From positions 248,001-312,000 of the forward strand of contig CAWJFY010000005.1 of NCBI GenBank assembly GCA_963842295.1: 64,000 nt of DNA, in the 5' to 3' direction. The notes beneath the pieces were generated by a model that was not told the DNA's origin, made no database searches, and saw nothing but the letters and a program-made list of their open reading frames with translations. Below, in pieces: positions 45,851 to 54,433 of the stretch. A program made the position numbers and the translations under genes. The stretch comes from JAJNBA01 sp963842295. Its GTDB lineage: Bacteria > Actinomycetota > UBA4738 > HRBIN12. How positions within the stretch are numbered: the stretch's first letter is position 1; the number at the start of each line of letters is the position of its first letter.

Positions 45851-47521
45851 TCAGGGCGGGGTGTGCTGGTCGGGCGTGTTGATCCGGAGCCAGCGGAAGC
45901 CGTAGCCGTCCATCTTGAGCTCGAGCGATCCGTCCTCGACGCCACGGAGAGCTCCTTGTTGGTCGAGCAGATCGTCGAGCTTCGCATCCTCAGGCACGTC
46001 GCCCAATCGCAGACGCACGACGCACGGCTGATCGCCGAAGTTGTGGGCGGCCAAGACGGTCCGCCCCTCCCAGTCGCAGCGGTGGGCCAGCACGCTCGGA
46101 ACGTTCGTCTGAACGACCTTCCACGATCCCCAACCGAGCTCCGGCGTCTCGCGCCGGCGCCGGATCAGCCGTTCCATCCAGCTGAGGAGGGAATCCGGGT
46201 CCCGGCGCTGCGCCGCGACGTTCACCGCCAGCGGTCCGAAGCGACCCTCGACGACGGGCACGCGGAGCCGCGACGGACGCGCCTTCGAGAACCCGCCGTT
46301 CTTCTGGTCGGTCCACTGCATCGGCGTGCGGACGCTCATCCGTCCCGGGACCTCGAGGTTCTCACCCATGCCGATCTCCTCGCCGTAGAACAGGACCGGC
46401 GTGCCCGGCAGCGAGAACAGCAGGCTGTACGCCATCCGGATCCGCTGCGGGTCGCCGTCGAGCATCGACGGGAGCCGGCGACGCAGACCGCGGCCGAACA
46501 ACTGCATGTCCGGATCGGGACCGAACGCGTCGAAGACCTCCTGGCGTTCTTCGTCAGAGAGCTTGTCGAGCGTCAGCTCGTCGTGATTGCGCAGGAAATT
46601 CGCGTACTGCGTGTCCTCCGAGACGGCGATCGTCTCGCGGAGCGCTTCGGCCACGGGCTCGGCGTCCTGGCGTGCGAGCGAGAGCCAGACCGCCTGCATC
46701 AACGGGAAGTTGAAGAGCAGCTGGACCTCGTCGCCGTCCTCCCCACCGAAGAAGTCGATCAGCTGCTCCGGTTCGAGGTTGACCTCGCCGAGGAGCACCC
46801 CGTCGCCTCGACGGCGGCTGATGAACGAGCGCAGCTCCCTGAGGATCTCGTGCGGGTCCAGGCTGACGTCCGGGATCTGGCTCGTGTCGATCAGGAACGG
46901 CACCGCGTCGACACGGAAGCCGTCGACACCGAGCTCCAACCAGAAGCCGGCGATCTTCGCGAGCTCGTTGCGAACCTGCGGATTCCCGATGTTCAGGTCG
47001 GGCTGATGCGAGTAGAAGAGATGCAAGTACCACTGGCCGGCCTTCTCGTCGAAGGCCCAGATGCTGTCCTCGGCGTCCGGGAACACGATCGAGGCCTTCG
47101 ACGTGCGGGTCGGCCGGTCGCGCCAGACATAGAAGTCGCGGAACCGGTTGTCGGGCGAGGACCGCGCCTCACGGAACCATGGATGCTTGTCCGAGGTGTG
47201 GTTCACGACCATGTCGATGATCACGCGCATGCCGCGGTCCTTCGCCGTCCGGATCAGCGTCACGAAGTCCCCGAGCGAGCCGAGCCGCGGATCGACCCCG
47301 TAGTAATCGGTGATGTCATAGCCGTCGTCGCGATTCGGGGAGGGCTGGAACGGCATCAGCCAGAGGCAGCTGACCCCGATCCCCGCGAGGTAGTCGACGC
47401 GCTCCGTGAGTCCGCGGATGTCGCCGATCCCGTCACCGTCCCAGTCGAGGAACGTCTCGACGTCGAGGCAGTAGATCACCGCGTTCTTCCACCACAGGTC
47501 GCTCGTCTGTGCCGTCGTCAC
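45851..47521 (-). CDS. GH13 alpha-amylase/trehalose-synthase-like enzyme
   Basis: 556 residues from GTG 47521. The (beta/alpha)8 GH13 domain has VVNHTSDKHPWF, nucleophile Asp205 (GVDGFRVDAVPF), acid/base Glu246 (LLGEVNLEPEQ) and transition-state Asp314 (FLRNHDELTLD), plus the calcium loop DWDGDGIGD. The opening WWKNAVIYCLDVETFLDWDG is typical of trehalose-synthase-like actinobacterial hydrolases. The substrate may be maltose/trehalose or short glucans. It is translationally coupled (GTGA) to the LLM oxidoreductase upstream; such pairing recurs in Actinomycetota and suggests a shared glycoside pathway. Confidence 0.88.
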   Translation of the reverse strand: MTTAQTSDLWWKNAVIYCLDVETFLDWDGDGIGDIRGLTERVDYLAGIGVSCLWLMPFQPSPNRDDGYDITDYYGVDPRLGSLGDFVTLIRTAKDRGMRVIIDMVVNHTSDKHPWFREARSSPDNRFRDFYVWRDRPTRTSKASIVFPDAEDSIWAFDEKAGQWYLHLFYSHQPDLNIGNPQVRNELAKIAGFWLELGVDGFRVDAVPFLIDTSQIPDVSLDPHEILRELRSFISRRRGDGVLLGEVNLEPEQLIDFFGGEDGDEVQLLFNFPLMQAVWLSLARQDAEPVAEALRETIAVSEDTQYANFLRNHDELTLDKLSDEERQEVFDAFGPDPDMQLFGRGLRRRLPSMLDGDPQRIRMAYSLLFSLPGTPVLFYGEEIGMGENLEVPGRMSVRTPMQWTDQKNGGFSKARPSRLRVPVVEGRFGPLAVNVAAQRRDPDSLLSWMERLIRRRRETPELGWGSWKVVQTNVPSVLAHRCDWEGRTVLAAHNFGDQPCVVRLRLGDVPEDAKLDDLLDQQGALRGVEDGSLELKMDGYGFRWLRINTPDQHTPP

Positions 47522-48480
47522 TCGATCACCTCCGGGAGGACGTGCTCGGCGAACACGTCGATGAAGCGCTCCTGCTCCTTGCCCACGTGATGGAGATAGA
47601 TCGCGTCGACGCCCAGGTCGACCAGCTCCCGCAGCCATTTCACGTGCTGGATCGGATCGGCGGACACGAGGACGGCTTCGGTGACATCCTCGGGACGCAC
47701 TGTGCGAGCTGCCTCGTCGAATTGGGCGGGGAGCTCGAGGTTCCAGGCGAGATCCGAGCCGAACACGTTCGTGCGCCACTGGTCGTGCGCGATCGCGAGC
47801 GCCGTGTCGTCGTCCTCGGCCCACGAGAGATGGACCTGGACGGCGACCGGCTTGTGCTCGCCGCCTCCATCATGGAACGCGTCGATCACGCGCCGCAGGA
47901 CATCGACGGGCTGCCGCACGGTGATCAGTCCGTCTGCCCAATCGCCGGCGACCCTCGCGGTCTCCTCGCTCACGGCGGCACCGAACAGCAACGGAACCTG
48001 CTCCGGCAGGCTCCATAGGCGAGCCCGGTCCACCTGCACCCGTCCGTCATGGGTGACCTCTTCTCCGCGCAGGAGCGCTCGGATCACCGCGACGCATTCG
48101 AGGAGCCGGGCGTCACGGTCGGGCTTGGATGGCCACGGCTCGCCGGTCACGTGCTCGTTCAGGGCCTCGCCGGAGCCGAACGCGGCCCAGAAGCGTCCGG
48201 GGAACAGGTCGCCTAGCGTCGCGATCGCCTGGGCGTTTTCCGCCGGGTGGTAGCGCTGTCCGGGGGCCGTGACCACACCGAAAGGCAGCGACGTCGCCTG
48301 CATCGCGGCGCCGAGCCACGTCCATGCATGACCCGAATGGCCCTGCCGCTCGCTCCAGGGCGCCAGGTGGTCGGAACACATCGCCGCCTGGAAGCCGGCG
48401 GCCTCGGCCGCCTTCACGGCGGCGACGAGCCGGGACGGTGGAAGCTGCTCATGTGACGCGTGGAACCCGACGGCCGGCAT
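47518..48480 (-). CDS. LLM-class flavin/F420-dependent oxidoreductase
   Basis: 320 residues, MPAVGFHASHEQLPPSRLVA. It is a luciferase-like TIM barrel with AAMCSDHLAPWSERQGHSGH, the central region FGVVTAPGQRYHPAENAQAI and FAAFGSGEALNEHVTG-like WAAFGSGEALNEHVTG. The best fit is the TIGR03885/TIGR03557 branch near F420-dependent glucose-6-phosphate dehydrogenases. Cofactor (FMN or F420) and substrate cannot be fixed. First gene of the two-gene unit with the GH13 enzyme, so oxidation of a glycoside-derived sugar is plausible. Confidence 0.85.
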   Translation of the reverse strand: MPAVGFHASHEQLPPSRLVAAVKAAEAAGFQAAMCSDHLAPWSERQGHSGHAWTWLGAAMQATSLPFGVVTAPGQRYHPAENAQAIATLGDLFPGRFWAAFGSGEALNEHVTGEPWPSKPDRDARLLECVAVIRALLRGEEVTHDGRVQVDRARLWSLPEQVPLLFGAAVSEETARVAGDWADGLITVRQPVDVLRRVIDAFHDGGGEHKPVAVQVHLSWAEDDDTALAIAHDQWRTNVFGSDLAWNLELPAQFDEAARTVRPEDVTEAVLVSADPIQHVKWLRELVDLGVDAIYLHHVGKEQERFIDVFAEHVLPEVIE

Positions 48481-48621
48481 GTTGGCTCCGTACCCAACCT
48501 GGTCGTGCTTCAGTCGGGACTCAGCCGGGTGGCACGCGCAGGAACCCGCCGAGGATCTCGGACTGGACGCTCAGCGGAACCCCCGAACCCCGCGCCCGCT
48601 GATACCCGAGGGTCTCGCTCG

Positions 48622-48651
48622 TCGCGTCTGAGCCGTTCGCGTCTGAGCCGT
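48622..48651. repeat. 15-bp perfect tandem repeat, two copies
   Basis: TCGCGTCTGAGCCGT occurs twice head to tail (48622-48636, 48637-48651), with a few further matching bases after it. It lies in the 184-bp gap between the MBL gene stop and the LLM gene start, at the left edge of the conflict island. No gene is seen in this gap. Confidence 0.7.
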
Positions 48652-48664
48652 TCGAGCCCCTCTG

Positions 48665-49780
48665 TCATCCCATCAGGTCGGCACCGGCGAGACTGATGGC
48701 GTCGCCGGGTCCGTCGCGGAACCTCCAGAGATGTCGCTTCCGACCCGTGGGGGACATCACGAGCGCGATGGATCCCAAGTGATGGCCATCCGTGTCGACC
48801 CCGTGCGTGTGGTGGATGTTGAGCAGATGGTCCGCGCGGCGCGTCCCTCCCGTCGACCCGATCGGCTGCATCGCTTCGCGGATCGCCTCCATCGACACCG
48901 CGTGCGGGAAGTTGTACTTGCCACCGCCGCCGACGGAGGAGATCAGACACATCTTCGGGTCGACCGCTTCCACCAGCTCGAGGTTGACGCCTCGCTTGGA
49001 AGCGTGGTGGGGGATCTTGAACACGTCGGCCTTCAGCGGATCGGAGCCGAGGGCCTCCCGCAGCAGCTTGGCGACGGGAGAGCTCTCCGGCACGAGTTGC
49101 GGGAAGTCCTGCAGCACCTGGCCCCAGGACAAGGTCTGCGCGTCCGCTCCGAGCAAGAGCTTGTTCGTGTCGGGGCGCCGCACGTAACGACGCTCCCGAT
49201 CCCGTTCGAGGTACCGCGAGGCGGGGGCCTCGACCATCAGCGAGAGCGAGGCGTTGTTGATCTCGACCCCGTAGGAGTCGAATCGGTTGCGCAGCCCGAT
49301 CGCCGGCGCGAGCACGGTCACCTTGCCGGTCCCCAGGAACCGGGTCGTGCCGCTCGTGGGCTGTAGCTGGCGGATCCCACGATCCTCGAGCGCGCGCGTC
49401 GTCTCGAAGAACGCCTTCGTCGGGTGGTAGTAGCCCGGCTCCCAGTACTCGTCGATCAGATCGCCGAAGCGGTCGATGAACTCCGGCATCCCCCTGATGT
49501 GGTCGTCGTGGGGATGGGTCCCGACGACGATCGAGAACCGCGACCCGACCGGGAACAACGGCGTGGGGGCGAGCTCCTCGATCAGTCCCGGCAGCTTGTC
49601 GGTGGTCGCCACGTCCACGACGAGCGCCCGTCGCACCCCTCGGAACTCGGGCAACACGATCAGCTGTGTGTCGCCGTCACCCACGTTCAGCAGGAAGTAC
49701 AGGGCATCCTCGGGGTCGACGTCAGCAACGAAGTCGCCCCTGCGGAACGAGGAGGCGGGAACCGGCGCGGGCAGGGTCAC
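48665..49780 (-). CDS. MBL-fold hydrolase (ComEC/Rec2-like)
   Basis: 371 residues from GTG 49780. The metallo-beta-lactamase signature is GTHPHDDHIRG (His89, His91, Asp93, His94), with a later ligand in FKIPHHASKRG. The spacing and PHHGS-like motif resemble the ComEC/Rec2-type MBL domain, which in other proteins acts on nucleic acid or cyclic/phosphodiester substrates. No membrane helices. It is coupled (GTGA) to the unknown 174-residue gene and to the SLATT gene upstream, so it is the third member of a compact conflict-type operon. Confidence 0.82.
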   Translation of the reverse strand: MTLPAPVPASSFRRGDFVADVDPEDALYFLLNVGDGDTQLIVLPEFRGVRRALVVDVATTDKLPGLIEELAPTPLFPVGSRFSIVVGTHPHDDHIRGMPEFIDRFGDLIDEYWEPGYYHPTKAFFETTRALEDRGIRQLQPTSGTTRFLGTGKVTVLAPAIGLRNRFDSYGVEINNASLSLMVEAPASRYLERDRERRYVRRPDTNKLLLGADAQTLSWGQVLQDFPQLVPESSPVAKLLREALGSDPLKADVFKIPHHASKRGVNLELVEAVDPKMCLISSVGGGGKYNFPHAVSMEAIREAMQPIGSTGGTRRADHLLNIHHTHGVDTDGHHLGSIALVMSPTGRKRHLWRFRDGPGDAISLAGADLMG

Positions 49781-50301
49781 AGGCGCTCGAACGCCGATCG
49801 AGGGAGCGGCCCGGTCAGGGCCGCGTAGTACGAGAGCTTGGCCGCCTCCCGGGCCTCGGAGGTCACGTCGTAGATCGGGGGCTCCAGCCACTCCCAGGTC
49901 CTCGGATCGATCATCCTCGAGCGTTCGCGTTCCGGCGTCTCGGGCGATTCGTGCGCCTTGAGGAATGCGGTCAGCTCCCGAGCCTGAACCGTGACGCCGA
50001 AAGTGTCACCCGCACGAAGGACACGCCCCACCGCCTTCCTCGGCATCCGGTGACGACGGAGGAACGTCTGCATCCGGCGAGCGTCGACCTCGACGTGGGT
50101 CGTCGGCTCGCCGGGGAAGCGGAGCCGTCCCAGCGCATCCACGACCGGCCACGAGGAGATGCTCAGCTCCGCCGTATCGGCGAACAGCTCATCGACCACC
50201 ACGTATCGGAGGCGTGTCGTCGGGATCCCTCGGATCACGTCCCGCCTCCAGCGGCGACCTCGGACCGGGAGGTCGGGCGCGGGGCCGGGGAGCCAGCTCA
50301 C
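49777..50301 (-). CDS. Unknown protein between SLATT and MBL genes
   Basis: About 174 residues from GTG 50301, which overlaps the SLATT stop (GTGA). It has a basic start (VSWLPGPAPDLPVRGRRWRR), a beta-rich middle (TTRLRYVVVDELFADTAELS, TTHVEVDARRMQTFLRRH), AVGRVLRAGDTFGVTVQARE and a C-terminal helix (TSEAREAAKLSYYAALTG). No family recognised. Its fixed place between a predicted pore-forming protein and an MBL enzyme suggests it is an adaptor, regulator or immunity component (inference). Confidence 0.65.
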   Translation of the reverse strand: MSWLPGPAPDLPVRGRRWRRDVIRGIPTTRLRYVVVDELFADTAELSISSWPVVDALGRLRFPGEPTTHVEVDARRMQTFLRRHRMPRKAVGRVLRAGDTFGVTVQARELTAFLKAHESPETPERERSRMIDPRTWEWLEPPIYDVTSEAREAAKLSYYAALTGPLPRSAFERL

Positions 50302-50930
50302 CGGCCGGCGTGCTTCGGCGTGTACGACCCTGCGTGATCGGCCATCCTCCCCGGACCAGCTCCGGAAGAGGTCAGACCGAACTCCTCGGCGACCTGCGTC
50401 CACACCTTGTCCCCGATCTCCGGAGACTGGGACCCCACGTTGTTCATGTCGGCCCGCACCTCGTCCACGAACCTCTTCGGATCGCTCCGGCCGTTTCTCG
50501 GCGTGTTCAGCTGCTGCTCGATCTTGCGTCGGATGCTCGCATACCAGTCGGCGGCCACGACGTGCTGATCAGCGCGTTGCGCGAAGTTCATGAAGGTCTG
50601 GATCCCGGCGAAGATCGCCGCGAGAACGCTGATGGCTCCCACGATGATCCTGAGCCACATCGCCAGATCATCCTGGTTCAGCGTCGCGAACAGACTCGTG
50701 CCGACGGCCGTCGTCAGGATGACGACCGGGAGCCCGAGCCAGAGGTTGTACGTCCGGAGCCGGGACGCGATCCGGTAGTGGCCGATCTGGGCGGCCCACG
50801 CGCGCGTGCGCCACTCCTCGAGCAGCCGTTCGAGGTCGCGGTCCCACTTGAAGGATGGCTGCGGTGGACCAGTCGCGCCGGACACCGAGGGCTCGGTGTC
50901 TTCGTCCTTCAGCGGCTCCTTGATGGACAT
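50298..50930 (-). CDS. SLATT-domain two-TM membrane protein
   Basis: 210 residues. A cytosolic helix RDLERLLEEWRTRAWAAQIG (31-50) with a following His leads into two transmembrane helices at ~63-84 (LWLGLPVVILTTAVGTSLFA) and ~93-115 (LRIIVGAISVLAAIFAGIQT). A coiled segment with FAQRADQHVVAADWYASIRR follows. This arrangement matches SLATT (SMODS and SLOG-associating 2TM) proteins, predicted pore-forming effectors in nucleotide-signalling conflict systems. First gene of a three-gene operon reading leftward. It may depolarise the membrane when activated (inference from the family). Confidence 0.8.
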   Translation of the reverse strand: MSIKEPLKDEDTEPSVSGATGPPQPSFKWDRDLERLLEEWRTRAWAAQIGHYRIASRLRTYNLWLGLPVVILTTAVGTSLFATLNQDDLAMWLRIIVGAISVLAAIFAGIQTFMNFAQRADQHVVAADWYASIRRKIEQQLNTPRNGRSDPKRFVDEVRADMNNVGSQSPEIGDKVWTQVAEEFGLTSSGAGPGRMADHAGSYTPKHAGR

Positions 50931-51073
50931 CGGTCGTATCCCTGTGGGAAGTCGGGTTCCCCGTCGAGGAATAGCAACCGAGTGATCGCGGGGGAATTCG
51001 GCGTCTTCCGTAGCTCGGTCGGCTGATGCGTCGACCGGCAGAGGCAGCTACGTTGCCGGCGGGGGACGTGCGC
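50931..51073. promoter_or_regulatory. Divergent promoter region of the conflict island
   Basis: The 143 bp between the SLATT ATG (minus) and the zincin ATG (plus) is the only divergent promoter space in the island. It is locally less GC-rich (GAGGAATAGCAACCGAGTG near 50976). No perfect -35/-10 pair was identified on either strand. A shared regulator could control both arms. Confidence 0.4.
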
Positions 51074-51865
51074 ATGATCGGCAAGGCGAAACGTGACGCG
51101 GGGCTCCCGGGGGAGCGGTTCACGTTCGAGGTGATCGCGGATGCCGACGCCTCGGAGGACGAGGTCAGGTGGGTCTGTCGAGGCGACCCTGCGACCGGGG
51201 CGGGTCGGGCGTTCTCGACGGTGTTCCGATCCGGGGGCACCCACACGGTGACGGCGACCAGTGGACAAGACGAGGTCCGCTTCGAGGTGACCATCTCTCC
51301 TATCGACGAGTGGCTGACCCGCGCTCGACTCTTCTACGGACCCTCGATCGATTTCTCGGCGGTGAGGATCGGGGCGAGCCGACTCGTCCTCGGCCCGCCG
51401 GGCACCGCGTGGACGTGTAACGACGTGATCAGGTTCAAACGCGCCCGGGCGCCGCAGGACCTTCCGAGCGAGTCGACGTTGATCCACGAGCTCGGCCACG
51501 TGTGGGAGCACCAGACGGGGCAAGCCCAATTCCTGAAGGGTGCGCTCGAGCAGATCGCCAGGCGTTTCGGCTCTGACCCCTACGACTTCGGCGGCCCGGA
51601 GGGCCTCCGACGAGCCAACGCGCTGACCTCCTTCTCCAAGGAAGGGCAGGCGCAGATCCTGACCGAGCTGTGGAAGTCGAAACACTCGCAACAGATGGAC
51701 CGGAAAGGGGTGCCGTTCTCCACAGAGGGGTACGTCGAGGACCTCGAACGACTCGTGGACGGCGCCGGGATCGGGACGAACCGGATGGTCCAGCGTGGCA
51801 TCCTCAGCGTGATCGACGCCTCGATCGGACGGATCGTGAACCGGGTGATGGGGCATCTGGGATGA
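51074..51865 (+). CDS. Zincin-like metallopeptidase with Ig-like N-terminus
   Basis: About 263 residues from ATG 51074, chosen because GGGGGA lies seven bases before it; an ATG at 51026 is possible. Residues ~10-75 look like an Ig/PKD-type beta domain (PGERFTFEVIADADASEDEV, GTHTVTATSGQDEVRFEV). The zinc site is STLIHELGHVWEHQTG (His138, Glu139, His142, with Glu145 and His146 downstream). No signal peptide. The family is not identified; it resembles peptidase domains near polymorphic-toxin or contractile-injection loci. It is divergent from the SLATT operon. Confidence 0.7.
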   Translation: MIGKAKRDAGLPGERFTFEVIADADASEDEVRWVCRGDPATGAGRAFSTVFRSGGTHTVTATSGQDEVRFEVTISPIDEWLTRARLFYGPSIDFSAVRIGASRLVLGPPGTAWTCNDVIRFKRARAPQDLPSESTLIHELGHVWEHQTGQAQFLKGALEQIARRFGSDPYDFGGPEGLRRANALTSFSKEGQAQILTELWKSKHSQQMDRKGVPFSTEGYVEDLERLVDGAGIGTNRMVQRGILSVIDASIGRIVNRVMGHLG

Positions 51866-52014
51866 ACGAGCCGCGGTACGTGGGCAGGCAGACTTGCCCG
51901 CAGGAGTGGTGCTCGTGATGTAGTCGCCCCGGGCGACTGGCACCGGTTGCCCCCCAGGGGTACGACCTGGCCGACGGAGGCACGACCGGGTGAAGCCCGG
52001 CGCAGATAGAGCCG

Positions 52015-52761
52015 ATGACGGTGGATCTCAACGACCAGCGCCATGCAGATGGACGCGGGTGGGGCGCAGGTTGGCCTGATTGTGACCGATCCGGTTGGCG
52101 TTCATTGGAGGTCCTGTCGATAGAGGGCCGGATCGTCAGGGTGCCCTCTCACCGGGTGCGGCCGGGACAGGGACGTATCTCCTTCGAGGAGGACGTCGAG
52201 TTCCCCGGGTCCGTTCGCGGAGAGATCCATGAGCTCGTCTCGCTCCTCTTGCAGGTCTCCGAGCGACGCGCCTACGTCAACTTGCAGCCTGGGTGGTGCT
52301 GGGGTGGCGGTTGTCGGGCGATCAAGAGGCCGGATGGCACCTTCACAGACACGCCGAGCAACCACTCATGGGGACTGGCCCTCGACATCAACGCGCCGGA
52401 GAACGTGTTCGGCGGTGCGACGCACACGATCCCCGTAGCGATGGGACGTCTGTGGAACGCCTACGGGTTCCGATGGGGTGGGGACTACCCGAACAGCAAG
52501 GACTGGATGCACTTCGAGTTCATGGGGACGCCTGAGGACGCGCACGCGATGACCGAGAAAGCGCGGCTCGAGCTCGCCGAGGAGGTGGAGGAGTTGACGC
52601 CGGAGCAGGAGAGAGCGATCAGACGGATGGCGAGGTTCCTTGACACGCTGACCGAGCAGCTGGGCAAGCGTGGCGAAGCCGATGCAGAGGACGACGAGGC
52701 TTCTCCATCAGGCGCCGCGAAGAGGATCGCGACGACCGTTCTGAAGGCAGAGAAGTCGTGA
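52015..52761 (+). CDS. M15-family D-alanyl-D-alanine carboxypeptidase-like protein
   Basis: 248 residues. The VanY/M15 metal site is visible as SNHSWGLALDIN (His117, Asp124) and DWMHFEF (His166), with RRAYVNLQPGWCWGGGCRAI before it. A charged helical C-terminus follows (EEVEELTPEQERAIRRMARF). Family members cleave peptidoglycan peptides and include phage endolysins. No signal peptide is seen, so it needs release or export by another route, or acts on a cytosolic substrate. It lies between the zincin and the patatin. Confidence 0.82.
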   Translation: MTVDLNDQRHADGRGWGAGWPDCDRSGWRSLEVLSIEGRIVRVPSHRVRPGQGRISFEEDVEFPGSVRGEIHELVSLLLQVSERRAYVNLQPGWCWGGGCRAIKRPDGTFTDTPSNHSWGLALDINAPENVFGGATHTIPVAMGRLWNAYGFRWGGDYPNSKDWMHFEFMGTPEDAHAMTEKARLELAEEVEELTPEQERAIRRMARFLDTLTEQLGKRGEADAEDDEASPSGAAKRIATTVLKAEKS

Positions 52762-52809
52762 CCCCGACGGCCACGCGATGGGGCCTGCCGCCCGGAGCGG
52801 GCTCCTGAC

Positions 52810-54024
52810 GTGGCCGACACGTCCCCGCTCGATTCACCCACGATCGGAACCGCTCCCAATGACCTGATCCAGCCCTGTGCCCAACGGGACCCCAGACCAG
52901 CCCGCCCACCCGATCCCGAGGTGCTGCCCGCATTCTCGATGGCGTTCTCCGGCGGCGGTTTCCGGGCCACGCTCGCAGCCCTCGGACTCGTGAGGTTCAT
53001 GGCCGATGCAGGTCTCCTCGATCGCGTGCGATGGGTTTCCTCCGTCTCCGGAGGATCGGTCGCGCATGGTCTCTTCGCCCGGGACTACCGCGAACTCGAG
53101 GCCACCGGCTTCTCGCGGCAGTCGGTCGACACCCTCGTCATCTCCCCGCTCGTCGACGCGATCTCCTCCCGCTCGCTCACATCGGAGCTGCTCCGGAACC
53201 TCTGGCGTGCGGTGGGAAGCCCTACCCGCACCGATCTGCTCGCGGAGGCGTTCGATCGATGGTTCTATCGCGGGCTCCTCCTCGAACAGCTGCCTACGGG
53301 GTGCCGGTTCATCTTCAACGCCTCCAGCGTCACGACCGGCGTGCGGTTCGGGTTCGAGCGGGACGTCATGGGCGACTGGGTGATAGGCCGAGCTGCAACC
53401 GCCGGCTCGGGCATCCGGGTGTCTCAGGCTGTGGCGGCCTCGGCCGCCGTCCCCGGCGCCTTCGCGCCGCTGGAGGTGAAGAACGTGTCCTTCCCGTGCT
53501 CGGGAGGGATCGCGCCCAAGCTCCTGGACGGCGGTGCGTACGACAACATGGGGCTGGAGCCGCTCGACGATCTTTCGGACGTGTGCCTGGTCGCGGTGAA
53601 CGCCGGTGGCTTGTTCGCGACCGGGGCGTATGGGGGACTGCCCGTCATCCGCGATCTGAAGCGAGCGCAGGGCTTGCTGTATCGGCAGACGACAGCTCTG
53701 CGCATGCGGTCGATGGTCGAGCGATTCAAGGCCCTCGAGGACGCTCGCGCCAAAGGGGAGGAGCCGCCCTCCTGGGGACGCCTCGGCGTGGTGTTCGGCC
53801 TCGCGGCGACCGTGGATGCGAGCGAAGAGTGGCGCGAAGGCCGCCCGGACCACGACGAGTGGCGTGTCGAGACGGCGAGGCTCCCCACCGTGTTCTCGAG
53901 CTTCACTGCGGAGGTTTGCCGGAAGGTGATCTACCGAACCTGGTGGCTCACGGGCGCGGTGCTCTCCCGCTACCACCGGGAGCTCCTGCCCGCAGAGCTT
54001 CCGATGTGGAGCGAGCTTTCCTGA
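52810..54024 (+). CDS. Patatin-like phospholipase
   Basis: 404 residues from GTG 52810. The oxyanion-hole motif SGGGFRAT (48-53), nucleophile Ser80 in SSVSGGSVAHG and catalytic Asp240 in LLDGGAYDNMG form the Ser-Asp dyad of patatins. A hydrophobic/aromatic C-terminus (VIYRTWWLTGAVLSRYH) could contact membrane. Patatins are lipid-cleaving effectors in several conflict systems (for example CapV in CBASS). It lies 33 bp upstream of EACC1, so it is probably co-transcribed with EACC1 and the caspase. Confidence 0.87.
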   Translation: MADTSPLDSPTIGTAPNDLIQPCAQRDPRPARPPDPEVLPAFSMAFSGGGFRATLAALGLVRFMADAGLLDRVRWVSSVSGGSVAHGLFARDYRELEATGFSRQSVDTLVISPLVDAISSRSLTSELLRNLWRAVGSPTRTDLLAEAFDRWFYRGLLLEQLPTGCRFIFNASSVTTGVRFGFERDVMGDWVIGRAATAGSGIRVSQAVAASAAVPGAFAPLEVKNVSFPCSGGIAPKLLDGGAYDNMGLEPLDDLSDVCLVAVNAGGLFATGAYGGLPVIRDLKRAQGLLYRQTTALRMRSMVERFKALEDARAKGEEPPSWGRLGVVFGLAATVDASEEWREGRPDHDEWRVETARLPTVFSSFTAEVCRKVIYRTWWLTGAVLSRYHRELLPAELPMWSELS

Positions 54025-54057
54025 TCAGACCCGTTCGATGGAAGAAGGAGGCAGACG

Positions 54058-54430
54058 ATGGCCATGGAGATCGAGATCACGCCGGGATCGGAGACCTTCG
54101 AGTCGGAGGACGATCGATGGCTCGAGCAGGTCGCCGGCCTCTACGACGAGCTCCGCGAAGAAGGGGTCCCGGTCCGGGAGGAGAGCCGCCCGGTGCCAGG
54201 GGCGAAGGGCGACATCGTGACCGTCATCGCCGCTCTCGGGTCGGCGGGCGCCTTCACGGCCGCGATCACCGTCTTCCAAGCGTGGCTGAGTCGTGAACGG
54301 ACCCGGCACATCCGGATCCGCATGAAGGTCGGTGAGGAGGTGACAGAGGTCGACTTCACGGGTGATACCGATAGCGCGACCATGGAGCGACTCGCGACGG
54401 AGCTCATCCAGCATTCCCCCGGAGGCGTGA
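54058..54430 (+). CDS. EACC1-like effector-associated protein
   Basis: About 123 residues from ATG 54058, after AAGGAGG. The acidic start (MAMEIEITPGSETFESEDDR) is followed by a Gly/Ala-rich helix VIAALGSAGAFTAAITVFQAWLS (residues 56-78), then a strand pair HIRIRMKVGEEVTEVDFTGD. This matches the effector-associated constant component EACC1, encoded beside caspase or trypsin effectors in Actinomycetota. The literal frame runs into the caspase gene to 54663. Removing one C from the CCCCC run at 54416-54420 gives a TGA at 54428-54430, which I prefer. Confidence 0.7.
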
Positions 54431-54433
54431 CCC

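Noticed and set aside
51866..52014. Possible structured RNA or tRNA in the zincin-M15 gap
   Set aside because: Short GC inverted repeats are present (GGGCAGGCAGACTTGCCC) but no T-loop, anticodon arm or known riboswitch motif could be placed.
52015..52761. Prophage based on an endolysin-like M15 peptidase
   Set aside because: No holin, terminase, capsid, tail or integrase genes nearby. The neighbours are conflict-type genes.
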